A stretch of 64,000 bases of DNA, taken from Phycomyces nitens. Taxonomy: Eukaryota; Mucoromycota; Mucoromycetes; Mucorales; Phycomycetaceae. Where the stretch lies: contig JAHRBC010000001.1 in the NCBI GenBank assembly GCA_022702545.1, positions 496,001-560,000 on the forward strand. Direction: 5' to 3'. The first letter of the stretch is position 1; each line of letters opens with the position of its first letter. This document shows positions 59,182 through 64,000 of this stretch, in pieces. The notes beneath the pieces were generated by a model. That model made no database searches and was not told the origin of the DNA. It saw only the letters and a program-made list of their open reading frames with translations. A program made the translations under genes and the position numbers.

Positions 59182-60373
59182 TTAGACGTCGTATCGTCTT
59201 CTGATAAACACAGGAATCAGGGCAACCACACCGACTGCCACGAGGCAAGCAACGTTGATGGGTGTGAAAAGATTGAGCTCATCGGAGGACGAAAGTCGGT
59301 CGAGAGCTGCGCCGGCCTGTACATGAATAAATGACGGACCGGCAACGCCTGTTGTGTACGGTAAGATTCATATTTGTCTCACAAGCCTTGTAACCTACCA
59401 ATAAACGTCCCCCAGAAGAATGCGCTGATGGGAACATTAAGGTGTGGTGCGCCAAGATTGACGGTCCAATTGGGTGGCAGAGGTGCCACGCGCAGGACAA
59501 TCATGTAGTTGAGCATATGCTGCTTATGTTGCACAAGCTTCAATCGTCATACAGAACGTCAATGCATGTGGGGCTATAACAATAGATACGCTCTCCTACC
59601 TGTTCATTCCACTTTGAGAGCCTATCTCCAATCAACCGCATAACTGCCACCGACCCAAGGGTGCTAGAGATAACAAATGCAACACAGGACCCAATGGCCG
59701 AACACTAAAATAGAGTCAATGATTTGGCAGTCCAACATAGTTATTTGTTACCAAGGATACGGTGAACAAGGCCGTCCAGAAATTAAAGAGGGCTCCTCCT
59801 AGTATAGACAGCCACATTGAGCCTGGAACAGAAAAGCTCTGGAGGCTGATTGTGGAATAGATTAGCCGCCTAAAAAAAACTATGCAGTAAATTCATCTCT
59901 AGGACTTACTAGACATAGGTTATAAAGAATGTCACATAGACATTTCCAAAATGCTGGTTAATATAGACAGACAGGATGGCGTTTAATCTGCGAAGGTCTT
60001 CCAAGTTTTTTGGAAACTTGAGTGCATCCTTGTCTTGTCTAATTCGGTTGGATTGTCAGGTAATGTAATGAGGTCCACCAACAATCATTCCAAACACTCA
60101 CGGATCTACTGCTGGAAGGTTGAGTCTAAGAAGAGCCAGCTCAAGACAACTAAAGACAACAACCAGCAGAACGAAGGCGGCTAGAGACCATTTATAAGAA
60201 TTGCTTCTCCACAGCCATATCTGGTGCTGCTGTTCGATAATTGACTTTGTCTGTATTTCCCCAGCCTCTTCGTCATCCTGGGCCGTCTTGTATGTTGTAA
60301 CTTTAACCGCCTGCGGTGAAGAAAGAAGGGGAGTTGTGGCATTGCTTGGCATCGTCATATTGTAAAGAGGCAA
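59182..60373 (-). CDS. TMEM41/VTT-domain membrane protein
   Basis: Exons 60373-60102, 60038-59910 and 59869 onward, then three more exons to TAA at 59184-59182. After a soluble N-terminus comes a membrane segment (SLAAFVLLVVVFSCLELALL). The VTT (SNARE-associated Golgi) core reads SFSVPGSMWLSILGGALFNF, LRVAPLPPNWTVNLGAPHLN and FFWGTFIGVAGPSFIHVQAG, matching the TMEM41/VMP1 family of ER lipid scramblases. A basic end (RRRYDV) follows the last helix. One oddity: as I read it, exon 2 ends ...TYV-TA and exon 3 starts G-CGG, so the junction codon is TAG. This may be a base error, a different splice site or a true defect. All other motifs are conserved. Confidence 0.82.
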
Positions 60374-60518
60374 ATGGAAGAAACAAGTGACTTTATACTT
60401 TTTTTTTACATTTAAGATATATATATATATATATATTTTATATATCCGTCTGGCGGAACCAGAAAAATAATTCTTGCCTTTTATTGACAGTCTAGTTCTC
60501 CTGGTTTATCCGCAAGTT
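60374..60518. promoter_or_regulatory. Shared divergent promoter region
   Basis: 145 bases separate the divergent start codons of the TMEM41-like gene and GTF3C5. They include a (TA)n tract at about 60418-60434. The two genes probably share this as a bidirectional promoter. Confidence 0.5.
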
Positions 60519-62945
60519 ATGGAGGAGAGCGCCGCACCTTTGATTCCCTATGGGGAGAAGTCCTACTTTTGCATAGAGTATCCTGGATACATCAAGAATG
60601 TTGATCGTGCCTTGGAAAGCCTTGGAGGCGAAAAGAAGATTGCAACTGTAAGATCCAATCTATTGGCGCCCATTATCTCACATGTCAATAGTTGTTGAGC
60701 AAATCTGAGCCGATCGAGTTGAGATTTAGACCCAAAGATCCCTTTTCTCATCCGATCAATGGCGACATTGTGCCATCTTCCAAACTACTACTCAAAGTAA
60801 CACGTCGAGTTAAAAAAGGAAGACCGGCTTCTGAAGCACAGCTGGAGACACAAGTAATGGGCCAAATAAACAAAACTTGTCGATTTGGAGGTATGGGCAT
60901 ATAGCCGCATCTACCCAAACCACATACATATTGCTGACCAGCCCTGGTAGGTCTCGCTGATTTCCAGTACATGGTCCCAAAGAATATCCCCATTATAGCA
61001 ATGAAAGATTCGATTTTGAAAGGCAACGGTAAGGTTGAATTAAAAGGGTGATTTATTTGCCATTAATCAATATTTACCCTTGTCCCAAACCAATTACCCA
61101 CAAAGTCGACAATATCATGAACCACAGAATTGCAGAGGATCCAATTGATATGAATGACCTTCAGAATATCCCTCCACCTCTGTTCACTGTAACCGAGACA
61201 CCAAACAACTATGGGTTCGTTGCTTTGGTTTCCATTTACTCACTATAATATTTGAATTTGTATCTAATGTTCCCAAAGATATCGACAGTGTTCAAACGTT
61301 CTAAAGATCCGTGTTCGACAGCCAGACGGCTCAGTAAGTTTAATACGTTTAATGACTTTTACTTATTTGTCGATTCAGTTCAAGATCAAACTTGTCAACA
61401 AGAGCCGAAAGAAAGGATTCAATATCACATCTATCAATTTCTTTGACGATGATATCCTTTTTATAAACTACAATATACAATAGTCTAGAAACATCTTGCT
61501 TATGTCCTTGACCCTTGTTTCTTGTCATTACATGCTCCAGATGCTCCAAAACACGATCGCAACATAGAGTTTGACAAGTATGAAAGTACAGCAAACGAAA
61601 TCAGAAAGGTAAGCGTCAACGGACAAGCCATCAAGATCATTAAACACTATTATAGCTTTTCAAGGAGCGTGATATATGGTCTCGCGCGTCCCTAAACAAC
61701 TTTTTGGCGCCTGAGCATCACAAGGGTATCAAAATGTAATAGTTTTCTAGTTAATATATCCAAACATGTCAAACTTATTCTTTGCTGCTCTTCATCAGTG
61801 TCCTGCCCTCGCTTGCCTACACCTTTAGGGATGGTCCTTGGCGCTCGTGCTGGATCTCATTTGGAATGGATCCAAGAAAAGATCCAAAATATGCTAGGTA
61901 AGTAATATGTTTTCTACAAGGACAACTACCAGACACCCGTTAACCCTTTGTCAAGATATCAACAGATTTATATTCGCAAATTATCGCCGCATGGAACCAT
62001 AACCACAGAGAAATTCCCTCGCTCTAAAAGAAAAACATTGCCTCGTTTCCTAATTCCCGAACCATCAGACAATACAAACAGGTAACTCTAGAGCCACAAT
62101 CAATCAATAGACCTCACCAACTTTTTATACAATTCCAAAAAAAAAAAACAAGCAGTGGGTCTGCAGAAAATAGCAAAATCAATGACCCTACAGAACCATC
62201 CCCAAATGCTGCATTATATCAATTATGTGATATACAGAATGAAGACATTAAAAAGGTTGTCAATAATCCAGCTTATGTCAAGGACTTTCCTACGGTGAGT
62301 AAAACGCTTATTTTGATTTGTTATATATTAATTGTTTTACTATTGATATTAGAAACATGCCGGATTCTATTATAATTGTGTCTTAATTTGTCTTCGAAAT
62401 GCCATTCGAAAGAAGCATAATGACATGAAGGAAAGAGGTGTTTGTGAAATCGATCATGATTTGGAAAAAGACCTACCTGAACAAATCGAAAAAGAAAAAG
62501 AGGCCATTCTTCAAGCGGATGTATCAGAAGAATCTACAAATGCCTTTGAAGAGCGGAACAGGGCTCCAAAGGGACTGGAAGGAATGGTAATATATATCAC
62601 TTGCTTTCTAGTCGAAATTTTGTTGCTAAACTTTGATGTGTAGACCAATAGCTTTATTGACAGAATGGAGAATGGAGGTATGGCTTTTTGAACAAAGGAA
62701 CCAATTCGCTAATACAATTAATTAATTGGCTTGTAGATATCTATGCCGACGATGATTCGGATATGGATGATATAGATGAATATGAAGATATGGAAGCAGA
62801 CGAAGATATTGAAGAGGAAGTGAATGAGGATGAGGACGATGATGACGATGATGACGATGAGGATATCATACGCGGTCTCAATAAGCTGGACAAGGGTAAA
62901 AGGGTCCGCTTGCAAGATTTGGAACTTGATGAACTCTTGAAGTAA
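60519..62945 (+). CDS. TFIIIC subunit 5 (GTF3C5 / tau95 / Sfc1)
   Basis: Multi-exon plus-strand gene; exons resolved include 60519-60647, 60692-60890, 60942-61028 and 61106-61214. The N-terminal dimerisation region starts MEESAAPLIPYGEKSYFCIE and has YPGYIKNVDRALESLGG, LRFRPKDPFSHP and GLADFQYMVP. Then come PPPLFTVTETPNNYGYRQ and, further on, KLFKERDIWSRASLNNFL. The winged-helix region follows with YTFRDGPWRSCWISFGMDPR. The C-terminus is strongly acidic (62780-62870, a D/E-rich tract) and ends LQDLELDELLK. The protein binds the A-box of tRNA genes as part of TFIIIC and is nuclear. Some middle exon borders (about 61380-61600) are not certain. The gene looks intact. Confidence 0.9.
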
Positions 62946-64000
62946 TGTGGCTAAAAAACACTACGCAACATTGGTTTACCCTCTTTATCCATTGGATGTC
63001 AAGCACTCTCCTAAATGACATTTTTCTATGTGTACGACAGAATATATATTTGATTCTTAAACATGTGGAGAAAGTACTGTACACAAATGACACAAACATT
63101 AATATCCTGAAAATATACAGCTATTCTTGAAAATAGAGTGTAACGAGAAAGTAATCAGTTGTCATAACAACTATATGCCATTGAATAACTCTTGATGCTT
63201 TTTGAAACAATCAGGATTTTGTTTCAAATACTGGAATCTTTTCTAAAAATGTCACACGCCAAGACCCTTTATTCGTATATGGTAACATTTAGTGTAATAG
63301 CAGCGTCTATTGGCTACATTGAATTGTAGTGCGCCGCTTAAATTCAATATTACTGGTTTAAAAATGGAAAAACGGGGAAATGAAGTGCTCTTACTGGATA
63401 AAAAACCTTGAGAAAATTCACTTTTGTCCAGCCATTTTCTCAATGTATCATATGCCAATAATCTTGGGGTGTGTTTTTTTTGTTGGTGATGGGATTGATA
63501 TATCCCGGAGGCTTATACACTCAAAAATATCGGGGTGATCTTATATATATATATATATATTGTAATGATAAATAAAGGCAAAAAAGGCTAGTCTCAAGGT
63601 GATAAAGGAGTACTCTTTAAACAAGGTTTCTTTACAGCCATCATGGGTTTGCTTTGGACTGCATAAAAGCTATTCGCCTCTGTGATCATATAAAGAGATA
63701 AGCCCATGTATTGATTTCTTGGACCTTCTAAATCAAGTTAGACAATCAGCAAGAGATTCTGGTGTAGGGAGAACCAAACAATACTTGACATGCGGCATGG
63801 CTGTGGAACAATGCTAAAAACGATATTACCAAAAGGAAAATAAAACAAAAATATAGTCTTGTGAGCCAGATACTTCTCAACAAATAACCAGAACCGAAAA
63901 AAGCAATTAGGAGTGATGAAATAAAGTGATTAGAAGAAGGGGGGAAATCTGATCGTCATTTGGCCGTAAACCCATTAAAAATGAATCTTTGTGAAACTCG
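62946..64000. other. Intergenic, no feature seen
   Basis: No coding sequence or element recognised. A short (TA)n run lies at about 63541-63560. Confidence 0.55.

Noticed and set aside
62780..62870. Asp/Glu run as an unusual repeat expansion
   Set aside because: An acidic C-terminal tail is normal for this TFIIIC subunit.

Overview
The window looks like a chromosome segment of an early-diverging fungus, probably Mucoromycota. It is AT-rich, genes have many short GT-AG introns (about 45-70 bases), and the three right-hand host genes are typical fungal housekeeping genes. No rRNA, tRNA or CRISPR was seen. From 1 to about 48.6 kb it is almost entirely nested transposable elements; from about 50.5 kb it becomes host chromosome with scattered small elements.

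The dominant players are DNA transposons of the CMC/Plavaka-like type (termini CACTG/CACTA, 3-base target duplications, tnp2-like DDE transposase). I name them A (1-4457), B (4458-10479), G (10640-14447), D (minus strand, terminus at 15619), D' (right half, 15620-18687), C (left half 21929-23757, right half from 35607), E (23758-35606), X (37287-43689) and F (37590-42309). Insertions are stacked: A sits next to the start codon of B, D in D', C in a Ty3/gypsy element, E in the transposase gene of C (TSD CTT), a Helitron in an intron of E, and F in X (TSD CTA, with the empty site preserved in the inverted relative D').

The observation I rate highest is that the A/B/C/D/D'/E lineage carries more than a transposase. 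A convergent second gene ('gene 2') has four exons with phase-0 introns, an exon 2 of exactly 306 nt (305 in broken B) and a conserved acidic MSExE...W(R/K)SDE segment. It is intact as a 350-codon reading frame in D' and interrupted by one stop in E. Divergent from gene 2 lies a third, intron-rich gene ('gene 3') built of mini-exons and encoding a small hydrophobic protein. It is intact as 99 codons in D' and recognisable in A and B, and A has amplified two of its exons in tandem. Gene 3 is the part I would most like checked as undescribed. F carries a different, divergently oriented 180-codon partner gene.

Other elements: a decayed Ty3/gypsy pol (19.1-21.9 kb), a near-intact Helitron (28.4-33.1 kb, one nonsense codon), a truncated chromodomain gypsy element with both LTRs (45.8-48.4 kb), a 300-bp MITE (53.7 kb) and a dead Tc1-like element (55.1-56.2 kb).

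Host genes: a SUV39/Clr4-like SET methyltransferase lacking a chromodomain (50.5-51.8 kb, minus), a Cwf18/CCDC12 splicing factor (58.1-58.7 kb, minus), a TMEM41-like VTT-domain membrane protein (59.2-60.4 kb, minus) and, divergently, the TFIIIC subunit GTF3C5/Sfc1 (60.5-62.9 kb, plus). The H3K9-type methyltransferase gene lies beside the transposon-dense block that such enzymes usually silence.
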